A stretch of DNA of 64,000 bases from Sinohyriopsis cumingii. Its lineage: Eukaryota > Mollusca > Bivalvia > Unionida > Unionidae. Of the stretch, positions 20,114 through 28,554 are shown piece after piece (position 1 is the stretch's first letter; each line of letters opens with the position of its first letter). The position numbers were made by a program, and so were the translations under genes. The notes beneath the pieces are model-generated. The model did no database searches, was not told where the DNA came from, and was given only the letters and a program-made list of their open reading frames with translations. Location: the NCBI GenBank assembly GCA_028554795.2, contig CM068839.1, positions 89,066,182 to 89,130,181 of the forward strand. Reading direction: 5' to 3'.

Positions 20114-23100
20114 CTATCGATCTTGCCTAGGGTTCCTTTTCATATACAGACCAATACCTACGTGAACGTACGGTAAGGTGAAGTGATTGGGAAGTCGCAC
20201 TCGCTTCTGGTATACAATTTGATAGACTTTTTCCAAGGGTCGACTGACGATGTGGTGAGTGGGTAAACGTACAATCTTGTTCGGTTGATAGGTGGTCACT
20301 TTAAAGTTTCCATCCTCTCCCGATTGCAAGGCTTCTTTCAATACCCCAAAGTTGACCACTCGACTGGTACGATGATTCAGAGTCAGTCCTTTCACTTTGC
20401 ACGTCGTGTGCACTTCTCCTTGTTTGTCACGGTATTCGTAGCCGTTATTTCTGGGACCACCACTGACGAAACTTAGAATCTTGTCGTCGGGATGCTCGTC
20501 TGTCCAGGCTCCTAAACGGTCTCCTTCGATGTCAGGGTGCTGTTGAATCGGATGATGGATGTAAATGCAACTGTCCGTGTCAAAGTACAGGACGCGTTCT
20601 TCTAACAGTTCTAAAGCTTCGTACAATTTTAAGCGAGCATGAGCTGTCACGTAAGCCGCAATGATGACGTTTCCAAAAGGGTCGTCTTGTACAAAGTCCA
20701 GATCTTCTTCGTAATTGACCAAGATCAAATCCTCTCGAACGACGTCCACGTGTTTCATGTATTTGGTTTTGTCGTGAATCATCTGGAAGTAGCGGGAAGG
20801 TTCTGTCAAATATTCCGTCTTGGGTAAACACGGTCGTTGTGCCATTTTACCCCACAAGCAATTTAACATCACTTTGGCAAACGATCGCCTACCTTCGTTT
20901 TTTTCGATATGGTCTAAGGAGATGCCTTCTTGTGCGTAGTATTTCTCTTTGAATTGTATTTGGTCTTCGGGAGTGTGACACCAGGAAGGATAGCCGCTGG
21001 CTTCTTGTTTCAGTTTCAAAAAGGCATCCACGTAGTCAGCGAAAATGCCTTTCTGAGTAGGGTCACCCTTGTGGTACTGTTGTGTCTTGGGAAAGTGGCA
21101 AATTTCGTACACTTCTACCAGTTGGTATCCCATGTCCAGAGCTTTGAACAATTCCACGCTGACCCAGGTTCCCGTCAAGGCACGTTCTTCCTGGCTGTGA
21201 TGGCAAGGTTGGTCCTGGTTGCACGTTTCGGCACAAGTACGGCACAAGGGAAACATCAGTTTGCCTTGACAATGGTGAGGTAAGACGGGATGGTATAGGT
21301 TCGTGGGAGGCAAAACTTTACACTTGATCAAGCCTTCGTATTGTCGAATGTTTTTCAGGTCGATGTGTTCCGTGAACAATTGCGGGTGCCCTACAGGAAA
21401 GCGACAATATTTGCACACGTAGGGATACAGCGAACACACGTCCAAGTATTTGATTTCTTCTCCTTTCTCTTCGTCGGCTTGGTACAGCAAACAGGTGGCA
21501 TTGGTCCTTCCTCCGTACAAACTATCCCTCGGGTTCAGCGGGTCCATGAACTGGTAACTTTCCACGAGGCGTTTAAACTCGGGATCGGTTTTCAAACGGT
21601 GATCGTACTCGTGTTCCCACATTTCCACCACTTGGTATCCTTGCTGTTCTAACTTTAGGCGTCGCTGACAAGTGTCCTGGTACAAGTCTTCCATGGTTCG
21701 TTGCAAAAACTGATTTTTAGTGCCACGGTCAGGGTAACAGACGGGACATCCGTGAAATAAGCAACCGTTAAACTCGTACACGATCTTGGGGTTTTCTAAG
21801 TCCCAGCCATCTACCGAATACGTTCCGATGGTCTTTTCGCCTCCTCCGTTGCGGGCATGCTGAATCCATTTGTCTTCCTTGTCGCACAAGTAATGTAACC
21901 AACGTAGGGCTTTGACCGAGTATTGACGCTTGACATAGTTGGTCGTTTGAGGACTGATGACAGCCACGGTGTTTTCAGGCATGAATCGTTGGCGGTACAC
22001 TAAGTAACACGCTTTGGCAATGGTGCAAGCTTCTTTCAAAGGATCGACCCCTCCGTGTTCCATGAACAGTTCTCGAAATTTTCCACAGCAACGCCGTAAA
22101 ATGTCCACGTCGGAACGACAATACTTTAACATTTCTTCCTGAAAGTCGAAAGGGTCGGAGGCGTGAGCCTGGTACCAAGCGTAGAAAGCTTCTCGTTGTT
22201 CGGTACGCATGTTGTCGGGGTGGTAATAGTGAGCCTCAGGCAAATGGGGTAGAACAGCATGTTGATTGGCTTCCGTATTGAAAAAGTGTGGAAAGTACCC
22301 TTTAGCCATTTCTGTCATTCCAAACGTTTTAGGCATTCGGCTCAAAGGCATGGCCAAGTAACTCATCAAATCTTTAAACTGTACTTGTCCCACTTGCATG
22401 AAAATGATTTTGGCTCCGTTCAAAATCACTTTAGGACGTTCGGTGCCATGTTCCGTATAGTACCTCAAAAGAAACTGTCCATCGTATCCGGAGAAATTGT
22501 GAGCCATCACCGTGGCATGACGATGACAATTTCCGTAACGTTCGATGTCCTCTTGGCTCCACGTCTTGTCGATGGGGTCTAAGACCCATTGGGCAAAATC
22601 GGCTAACGTGTTTGGTCCCCGAAAGATTTTTTCACGCCCTCCAGGAATCTTGCTGCAGTGAGGGCAATGACTGAAGATAGGTTCTTGAATGCACTTCTCG
22701 CACGCTCGATGAGCCACACAGAAATTAGGGATGTGAATGCCAGTCTCTTGCATGCATTCGAAATCGAAAAAGATGAAATTGCCTTTCTTCTTGTGACCGT
22801 CCTCTTTCTCTGGTGGGGGTTGGTATTTTTGCACGTAGCATTCGTGTTCCAAGTCCACGATGTGGTGACAAATGTGACATTTTTTCTTTCCTCGACATAC
22901 GTGTGCCTTGGCATTGTTGGTAAGTATGCCTTGTCCACAGGTAGGGCACAATCTCAAGAGTTGACAAGCACATTTCTGCTGTGAACCTTGCGTCTTCAGA
23001 TGTTGCTGGTAACAGGCAGGGCTGACAAACGTACGCAGACAAGTTGAACAAGGCAGTGGTTCTTCGCTCAGACAGGGTGGAGAGGCCAAACATCCTGGGC

Positions 23101-24178
23101 ATTTCAATCCACAATGCTTGTGTTGCTCTCGATTGTTATAACCATAATCACATTTCTCACAATAATAACCGTATCCCAGGAATCCAGTGATACTGGTAAT
23201 GGTATCGAAATGGTCATCGTGATGATAGACATGAATGTATTTTCCGTCCTTAAAGTCTTGGCCTCGAAACAACAGAGACCCGCGCATTTCTTGAGGGTGC
23301 ACTTTCAAGGTGTAGCGTGGAGCTAGGGCATCTTGCAATTTTTGCATCTCAGGAATGCCACAGGGTGTGTCTTTGGACAGGCCAGCTTGTTGCAATAGGA
23401 GTTCTGCTTCGTTTCGTTGTTTGGTTCGGTTCGATTTTCGAATGTTCTCCCAGGTTCTTTTCCATTCTACCGTGTCGTTCTTGTTGGCATAGGTTCGTCC
23501 CACCACGATGGCACGGGCTAAGCACATCTGGTCTTGAGGGTTGTTAATTCGGACAAGACTACGCTTAATGTTGCGAAGGTCGTCCACCAATAACATCTTT
23601 TTGCGTCCTGTCCCTTGAGGAAGAGAGACGTGAGCCATTTTCAGTGTGGCTTTACCATCGGTGATGTCAAACTGGTCATTAGATTGTTGTACGTGTTGAA
23701 TCTTGTCCATGACTTTGGAAGGGGTTAGTTCTGCAGGTCTGCTAAACTCGATCCAAACAGGGGATTTCAAACCGTCGTGATCTATGGATAGTGTCAAGCG
23801 ATCGTCTTCTTTGGGTTGACATTGTCGCTTGAGTGAGGTGAGCAAAGAATCCCACATCTCGGTGATAAACCCTTCTGCTTTCTCCAAGGGTACGTCGGTC
23901 TTGAAATCTTTAAACTTCACCGTGTAGGTGTAAGCCGTGGTTCTAAATTTTCTAGAGGAGCGCTTTTCCGTCTCTCGAATGGAATAGTACTTTTCAGGGT
24001 TGACTAAGGGTGGTGAACTTGGTTTAGAGGGTTCGGATTCTGGTTCACTCATGTCCTCTTCAAAATCACTGGCATGAATTTGTGCCAAGATTTCAGCCCT
24101 GGTGCGAGGCGATAGATCACGTTTCTGCCTCTTACTTTCTTCTTCTTCTTTCTTCTCGAATGAATGGGATCGTTTCAT
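20114..24178 (-). CDS. polB: family B DNA polymerase, protein-primed type
   Basis: Intact 1,354-residue polymerase of the Polinton type, which replicates the linear genome from its TIR ends, probably using a protein primer. An N-terminal ~330-residue region of unknown role is followed by cysteine/histidine pairs of zinc-finger type (CPTCGQGI, CHICHHIVDLEHEC). Exonuclease motifs are IFFDFECMQETG, SGYDGQFLLRYY and YCRSDVDIL. Polymerase motif A is YLDVCSLYPYV, motif B VMLNCLWGKMA and motif C YFDTDSCIYI. The start MKRSHSFEKKEEE follows a nuclear-localisation-like basic stretch and lies 46 bp after a TATA box on the same strand. No catalytic residue is lost. Confidence 0.97.
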   Translation of the reverse strand: MKRSHSFEKKEEEESKRQKRDLSPRTRAEILAQIHASDFEEDMSEPESEPSKPSSPPLVNPEKYYSIRETEKRSSRKFRTTAYTYTVKFKDFKTDVPLEKAEGFITEMWDSLLTSLKRQCQPKEDDRLTLSIDHDGLKSPVWIEFSRPAELTPSKVMDKIQHVQQSNDQFDITDGKATLKMAHVSLPQGTGRKKMLLVDDLRNIKRSLVRINNPQDQMCLARAIVVGRTYANKNDTVEWKRTWENIRKSNRTKQRNEAELLLQQAGLSKDTPCGIPEMQKLQDALAPRYTLKVHPQEMRGSLLFRGQDFKDGKYIHVYHHDDHFDTITSITGFLGYGYYCEKCDYGYNNREQHKHCGLKCPGCLASPPCLSEEPLPCSTCLRTFVSPACYQQHLKTQGSQQKCACQLLRLCPTCGQGILTNNAKAHVCRGKKKCHICHHIVDLEHECYVQKYQPPPEKEDGHKKKGNFIFFDFECMQETGIHIPNFCVAHRACEKCIQEPIFSHCPHCSKIPGGREKIFRGPNTLADFAQWVLDPIDKTWSQEDIERYGNCHRHATVMAHNFSGYDGQFLLRYYTEHGTERPKVILNGAKIIFMQVGQVQFKDLMSYLAMPLSRMPKTFGMTEMAKGYFPHFFNTEANQHAVLPHLPEAHYYHPDNMRTEQREAFYAWYQAHASDPFDFQEEMLKYCRSDVDILRRCCGKFRELFMEHGGVDPLKEACTIAKACYLVYRQRFMPENTVAVISPQTTNYVKRQYSVKALRWLHYLCDKEDKWIQHARNGGGEKTIGTYSVDGWDLENPKIVYEFNGCLFHGCPVCYPDRGTKNQFLQRTMEDLYQDTCQRRLKLEQQGYQVVEMWEHEYDHRLKTDPEFKRLVESYQFMDPLNPRDSLYGGRTNATCLLYQADEEKGEEIKYLDVCSLYPYVCKYCRFPVGHPQLFTEHIDLKNIRQYEGLIKCKVLPPTNLYHPVLPHHCQGKLMFPLCRTCAETCNQDQPCHHSQEERALTGTWVSVELFKALDMGYQLVEVYEICHFPKTQQYHKGDPTQKGIFADYVDAFLKLKQEASGYPSWCHTPEDQIQFKEKYYAQEGISLDHIEKNEGRRSFAKVMLNCLWGKMAQRPCLPKTEYLTEPSRYFQMIHDKTKYMKHVDVVREDLILVNYEEDLDFVQDDPFGNVIIAAYVTAHARLKLYEALELLEERVLYFDTDSCIYIHHPIQQHPDIEGDRLGAWTDEHPDDKILSFVSGGPRNNGYEYRDKQGEVHTTCKVKGLTLNHRTSRVVNFGVLKEALQSGEDGNFKVTTYQPNKIVRLPTHHIVSRPLEKVYQIVYQKRVRLPNHFTLPYVHVGIGLYMKRNPRQDR

Positions 24179-24313
24179 CTTGAGTGCAAAACGTCAAATG
24201 ACTCAAGTTTAAACACCACAGACTAATTTATAGTCTTGGCAAACCAGCGTATATAAAAAGGGTGTGTGTCTTGTCCTTTCACTATTCATTTCACTCTCAA
24301 GCTGAGCACAACG
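24179..24313. promoter_or_regulatory. divergent promoter between polB and the zinc-knuckle gene
   Basis: A 135-bp region holds two opposed TATA boxes: CTATAAATTA on the minus strand (24,224-24,233) for polB and TATATAAAAAGG on the plus strand (24,250-24,261) for the 24,314 gene. The boxes are 17 bp apart, so the two genes are probably co-regulated. Confidence 0.8.
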
Positions 24314-24784
24314 ATGGAAGAGACTACCCAGATGGAACGTTTCGTCAGAGCTTTGCGAGGGGTCATTAGAAAATTCTCTTCAGACCAGCCGACGGACTAC
24401 TCTCCTTCCTTTCGAGATAAAAGTCAAGATACTTGCTATATCTGTCAGAAGAAAGGGCATTGGTCTTCAGAGTGTCCAGACCGTCAAAAAAGAACAAAAA
24501 CAGGGACTAAAAGAGACAAAAGTCAAGATACCTGTTATTATTGTAAAGAAAAAGGACATTGGTCTCCAGATTGCCCAAAAAAGAAACAAGAGGAGTCAGA
24601 AGAAAAGAAGGATTCTTCAAAAGAAGAGAGGGATTCTTCGGAAGAAGAGAGGGATTCTTCAGAGGAAGAAGAGGAAGAAAGAAGACAATTCTATTTAAAA
24701 GAAGCAAAGAAACAGGAGAAGAAAAGAAGAAGGGAAGAAAATGAGGTAAAAACGGTGAAGAAATTAAAAAAACAGAGAGACTAA
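24314..24784 (+). CDS. CCHC zinc-knuckle protein with charged tail
   Basis: About 156 residues. The methionine at 24,314 (MEETTQMERF) is preferred over 24,266 because the latter lies only a few bases after the TATA box. Two CCHC knuckles are clear: CYICQKKGHWSSEC and CYYCKEKGHWSPDC. The rest is an acidic SSEEERD repeat then a lysine/arginine helix ending KKLKKQRD. CCHC knuckles bind single-stranded nucleic acid, so roles in replication or RNA handling are plausible. This is the only core-region gene on the plus strand, and it shares a promoter with polB. The repeats suggest recent internal expansion. Confidence 0.8.
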   Translation: MEETTQMERFVRALRGVIRKFSSDQPTDYSPSFRDKSQDTCYICQKKGHWSSECPDRQKRTKTGTKRDKSQDTCYYCKEKGHWSPDCPKKKQEESEEKKDSSKEERDSSEEERDSSEEEEEERRQFYLKEAKKQEKKRRREENEVKTVKKLKKQRD

Positions 24785-25035
24785 ACAAGGTGAAAGAAGA
24801 AGTCAATGAACTTTTAATTAAAGTGTTCTGTGGTGAATTGTGAATTGGATTGTAAAAAAATGGATAAAAGAATACATGAATGATATAAGGTAAGTGTCTT
24901 TGAGTTTTGATTTTAAAATAAGAAGCTACACTCACGCACTCATACACAGACACGTACTATAAGGGTAAAATGGGTGGGGTTTATTTTTGAGTTATTCGCA
25001 AATTGAAATTGTATTTCTTTTCGAGAAATGTGGGT
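24785..25035. other. spacer between convergent genes
   Basis: No gene. It holds the 3' region of the zinc-knuckle gene (an ATTAAA at about 24,816) and the purine block of the histone-type signal at its right edge. Confidence 0.6.
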
Positions 25036-25051
25036 GGCCCTGAAAAGGGCC
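25036..25051 (-). terminator. histone-type 3' stem-loop after the 25,637 gene
   Basis: Minus strand GGCCCTTTTCAGGGCC followed by ACCCACA, an exact match to the animal histone mRNA consensus including the 3' flank. CGAAAAGAAATAC follows 14 nt later. It lies 25 nt after the stop at 25,077. Confidence 0.88.
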
Positions 25052-25076
25052 TTTTCATTTTGGTGTAGGAGTGAGT

Positions 25077-25637
25077 TTAACCAATCAACTTTAACTGCCT
25101 TAAGCCTTTGCCACGGCCAAGGCCTACTTCTGATGATTGGGTTGAAATCACTAAGGGTGGTACGACAGGCTTAGTCACAGGGTTGGCGTGTTTAGCTCGG
25201 GAAGGTCGTATTCTCTTCGGTCGTGATAAAGAAGTCTGATACATTTGTTTCAGACTTCTTAACTCCGCTAAAATGTCCAACAGTACCGTAGCCGTTTGAT
25301 TTTCACCCTCTTGTTTCTTTGCTGCTACTTCTTCTTGCTGCTGTTGCTGTTGTTTTTTTCTTACCTCTTCTTGTTGCTGTTGCTGTTGCTGTAGGAGAAA
25401 AGCTTGTTCCGCTTCCTTTTGTCGTTGCATAAATTTCTCCAATTCTTCTTTCTGTCTCTGTCTAAAATTCTCCACTTGCGGTAATGAAGAAGGTAACGAA
25501 GGTTCTGGAACAAATTCTTGCGAGGTAAGAAAATCCACAAAATCCCAGTGTACCTCTTCTGAAAGTAAGTCCGGGTTCCCTTGGGCAGTCTCCCCTGCTG
25601 GTGCACCCCAATGGATCGTTTTCTGAGTTTCCGTCAT
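25077..25637 (-). CDS. accessory protein with polyglutamine coiled coil, 186 aa
   Basis: I do not recognise the family. Residues ~55-120 form a long helix rich in Gln, Glu and Lys with two polyglutamine runs. It is followed by LLDILAELRSLKQMYQ, then a basic segment (RPKRIRPSRAKHA) and a hydrophobic-basic tail. The promoter has a TATA box (TCTATATAG, minus strand 25,684-25,692) preceded by an overlapping E-box CACGTG and cyclic-AMP-response-type TGACGTCA. The mRNA would end at the best-matching histone-type stem-loop. The location in the right arm, outside the conserved core, fits an accessory regulator. Confidence 0.72.
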   Translation of the reverse strand: MTETQKTIHWGAPAGETAQGNPDLLSEEVHWDFVDFLTSQEFVPEPSLPSSLPQVENFRQRQKEELEKFMQRQKEAEQAFLLQQQQQQQEEVRKKQQQQQQEEVAAKKQEGENQTATVLLDILAELRSLKQMYQTSLSRPKRIRPSRAKHANPVTKPVVPPLVISTQSSEVGLGRGKGLRQLKLIG

Positions 25638-25683
25638 GTTGAATCACTGTTGCATAGATTGACTGCACACAAGCGCTAACGAA

Positions 25684-25706
25684 TCTATATAGACCACGTG
25701 ACGTCA
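25684..25706 (-). promoter_or_regulatory. TATA, E-box and CRE-like promoter
   Basis: TATA-like TCTATATAG at 25,684-25,692, E-box CACGTG at 25,695-25,700 and palindromic TGACGTCA at 25,699-25,706, about 50-70 nt upstream of the 25,637 start. The site layout suggests control by host bZIP or bHLH factors. Confidence 0.65.
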
Positions 25707-25803
25707 CAGACTGCTCTCTTCGGATTGGATGCGAGCTGACTGAATTTTGTAACGCGTGTTCGGATTGGTGAATGAATTCAATCCGTTTCAATCCTTCCTG
25801 TAC

Positions 25804-25812
25804 CTATAAATA
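25804..25812 (+). promoter_or_regulatory. TATA box of the right-TIR gene
   Basis: CTATAAATA 45-53 nt before the ATG at 25,857, just outside the TIR, so only the right TIR copy of the gene has it. Confidence 0.7.
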
Positions 25813-25856
25813 AGCACAGTTCACTGCATTGATTCACCTATTCTCGTCGCTTCAAG

Positions 25857-26090
25857 ATGTGGACCACAGTTGAGTCATCCACCCTTGTGTCTTCCATGAT
25901 GTTTAGGACGGACATGCTCATGTATGTCAGGTCCAAGTGGACTGTTGTTGATAGGATAGATACTAGTCAATGGATGAGGAGAGTTTACATAGAAAGACAA
26001 GGATGTCTCAAGAGGGTACTTGTGTATGGACCGGTAGTTAGAAGGAGTTTAAGAAGAAGATGTGACAGATGCCATCTATGTCAATATTAA
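25857..26090 (+). CDS. small CxxCxxC protein, mostly inside the right TIR
   Basis: 77-residue frame starting MWTTVESSTLV. It has an even spread of hydrophobic residues (SSMMFRTDMLMYVRSKWTVV), a basic stretch and CDRCHLCQY at the end. The first four or five codons and the promoter are unique; the rest lies in the TIR and is duplicated at the left end. A histone-type stem-loop stands 18 nt after the stop. The small size, basic character and clustered cysteines would suit a nucleic-acid-binding peptide, but no homologue is recognised. Confidence 0.65.
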   Translation: MWTTVESSTLVSSMMFRTDMLMYVRSKWTVVDRIDTSQWMRRVYIERQGCLKRVLVYGPVVRRSLRRRCDRCHLCQY

Positions 26091-26444
26091 TATTAACATA
26101 AACCCAAAGGCCCTTTTCAGGGCCAGCCATATTTCTCGAAAAGAGATAGCCTTTCCATTGCTTACCCCTTTTCTAAATTTAAATTTAAATTTAAATTTAA
26201 AAAAAACTTTAAAAAAAAAAAAAAATCCCATATTCAATTCCCCTTGTCCCTAGACAAACCCAAACTCTATTCCCATGTTAATTTCCCTTGTCCCTAGACA
26301 GACCCAAACTCTATGTTAAATTCCCATTGTCCCTAAAGTGACCCACGATTTTTCTCCATGTTAAATTTCCATTGTCCCTAAAGTGTCCCAGGGGTCTTTT
26401 TAATGCTAAGTCCCATTGTCCCTATAGTATCCCACTTAACTACT
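25870..26444 (-). repeat. right terminal inverted repeat of element 1
   Basis: Reverse complement of 9,690-10,280 with few differences, mainly fewer (AAG) units and shorter homopolymers. It contains the body of the small CxxCxxC gene, a histone-type stem-loop and five AGGGACAA motifs in inverted orientation, and ends in CTTAACTACT. Confidence 0.95.
26109..26124 (+). terminator. histone-type 3' stem-loop, right TIR
   Basis: CCCAAAGGCCCTTTTCAGGG followed by CCAGCC on the plus strand, 18 nt after the stop of the TIR gene. The purine block CGAAAAGAGATAG follows about 14 nt later, matching the U7-pairing region of histone downstream elements in position and composition. Confidence 0.82.
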
Positions 26445-26450
26445 AATGTC
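26445..26450. repeat. target-site duplication, right copy
   Basis: AATGTC, identical to 9,684-9,689. Confidence 0.93.
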
Positions 26451-27194
26451 TCTGTAATATGGCAGAAATGTGTTTGACATATGAGATAAATTATTTTAGC
26501 ACAATCTTTTTGTATGAAAACAATTAAAATGATTTAAATAAAAGACTAATGCAAAGATCATTTATATTTAATAGATACTATTGAAATGTAGCTTTCACCC
26601 ATGTCGGATCACAAATAACGATAATTCGGAGTTTTCCAAATAAGGTGTCAACGCTGGTTTGAATCTTTTCTTTGGTTTTAGGACACAGTGTTCGTGCTTA
26701 TATACTGAGTTAGAACAAAGAAAGTTTATGAGTTGGCATTTTCTTACGGAAAAAGTTTAAAATCCGGATCTTTTAGATCAACGAGGACAAGGCGTGAAAT
26801 CTAGGCACTTACCCTTTTAACGAATATCCATTTTCTTTGATACCTACCTTTTAGTGTGTCACGACCGAGTGAATATCAATAGGAAGTACTGTGTACAGAT
26901 CATTTTTATTAAAACACCCCCATTGGTTGTTCGATCAACGGTTGATATTGCGAGATAAAAAATAGACTAGCTTATATCTAGACACAACACATGTAAACAA
27001 ACATGCATTTTCAAGACCAATAAAGTTATTAAACATCTTTCTGAGTACCAGGCTAAAGTAACTAATTAAAACTGGACAGAAACGTACCCAATATAGGCCA
27101 AGTACTGTATGTTATGTAAGTGCATCAATATATGGATATATAAATTGGGTGTTTGTGTGTCTTTTGAATGTTAACGTGACTTTGACAATTTTTC

Positions 27195-27322
27195 AGTCGT
27201 ATCGCTACGATGTCTGCAGCGTGGCAGTTTATAGTGATGTCTAGCACTGGGCGTCATGCCGCAGACACGTAGTATCATGTCCCACCCAGCCACATTATCC
27301 TGACACCAGGCCAACCAGTCCT
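27195..27322 (-). repeat. SINE fragment, family A
   Basis: About 85-90% match by eye to 31,438-31,575, including ATCGCTACGATGTCTGCAG and GTGATGTCTAGCACTGGG. The tRNA-like head is missing here. Confidence 0.7.
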
Positions 27323-28489
27323 AAAGCACAAGATGTCTTCTAGTGCTGCATCATTATAAACTTTAACGAATTCACGTTAAAAAAAACCCACCAAACTGGA
27401 AACCAACATACTCGACAAAAATGTATTCCAGTCTTTGCGAACATCGGAAAGGTATGCCGAAAATTGCGGTTCCCCTCTCAGTAGATATTCTTAAATCGGG
27501 TATGCGCCTTATACGTGATTAGCAAAATATTACCTCATATATGAACTTTATCTTTCTGAGACATGCTCCTCTGCAATGATGGGTTAGATGATGCGAGGCC
27601 TTTTTTTCTTCTTTCTTTTTTTTTTTTTGGGGGGGGGGGAGTTTTAATTCTACGTCTTTCGCTGAGTATACAGAACATATGAATTTACACAATATTTACA
27701 GTCACGGTGAATGGAATTTTCCATTCGGAAGCGGGTAATTGAAGGACAGCAATGGCTGTTTTTCTGATCTTTCACTCCACTCCAAGCCCCAGTTTCAATG
27801 TAACTAGGTAGGCAATAGTACAAAACAATTTTTTCCATAGACTTTATGAACAAATCATGTTTCTATAAAATATGGAATATGAATGTGTAGGTAGTGGTGT
27901 GTGTTTGCCCCATAGTAATTCTGTGACTTTTGGGGGAGGTGACTCCGAGGTATTAAATATGTGGAAGAAATGTTAGTTTCAGGTCGCAAAAAAAAGCATA
28001 GAAATTAAATTTTATCTCCTCCACGACATGAATAAGTCAAATGAAAATGCTACATAAGACAACGGTCCCTTAATATAAAGCCGTACTGAATACCGCTGAC
28101 CTGTTTAAACACGCATTTGGTCATATATCTCATTTTAATTTCTTCACTTAATAATATTTCTTGACTGATGAGAACCAATTATTATGTGATCTCATTTAAA
28201 ATAAATAAAAATGATATTTTTGTGTTTTATGCGCTCTTGGGAAGTTGGAACACCCCGCGGTACAGGGCTCTCACGAATAACCCTCACGATTTCAATGAAC
28301 AGCGTTAGAAAGTGGAAAATGTTTTCGGAGCATCCCTTCAGGGGAGATGTCATACAAGGCAACAATTCTTTGAAAGTCATGCAAAATTAAACAAACTGAT
28401 TAATCTGTTTTTTTAGTTGCAACTGTCTGTTTCGGATTAAAAAATCTCATATGCGTGAGATTAAAAATGTCAGGTTATAATTTCTTTCA

Positions 28490-28554
28490 TATTTTATCGA
28501 ACCTGCGACCCTTTAATTATAAGTCAGATGCTCTACCAACGGAGCTACCGCGGC
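28490..28554 (-). tRNA. tRNA-like sequence, probably an Ile(UAU) pseudogene
   Basis: On the minus strand GCCGCGGTAGCTCCGTTGGT gives a good A box and D arm. It is followed by an anticodon arm with loop CTTATAA and the B box GGTTCGA. The 3' half of the T arm and the acceptor stem do not pair, so this is a pseudogene or SINE head rather than a working tRNA. Confidence 0.5.

Larger units (their letters stand above)
9690..26444. mobile_element. Maverick/Polinton (adintovirus-like) element 1, 16,755 bp
   Basis: Complete element bounded by ~580-bp terminal inverted repeats and a perfect 6-bp target duplication. It encodes the diagnostic set: family B DNA polymerase, retroviral-type integrase with chromodomain, A32/FtsK-like packaging ATPase, major capsid protein of the Polinton F54H12.2-like group, penton-like protein and pVI-like protein. 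Core genes run on the minus strand from 24,178 to 12,537. Accessory genes sit toward both ends. I could not find an adenain-like maturation protease, which most relatives carry. PolB, integrase, ATPase and capsid frames are intact, while the penton-like gene and the 18,820 gene are interrupted. The TIR copies differ mainly in microsatellite length, which suggests recent insertion. Confidence 0.97.

Noticed and set aside
24507-24953. 148-codon frame opposite the zinc-knuckle gene
   Set aside because: It is the complement of a purine-rich coding region; the plus strand has the CCHC motifs and TATA box.
25077-25637. Element 1 accessory genes as captured histones, given the histone-type 3' ends
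   Set aside because: None of the encoded proteins shows a histone fold pattern; only the mRNA 3' signals are histone-like.
28490-28554. Functional tRNA-Ile
   Set aside because: T arm and acceptor stem do not close; retained only as a tRNA-like sequence.
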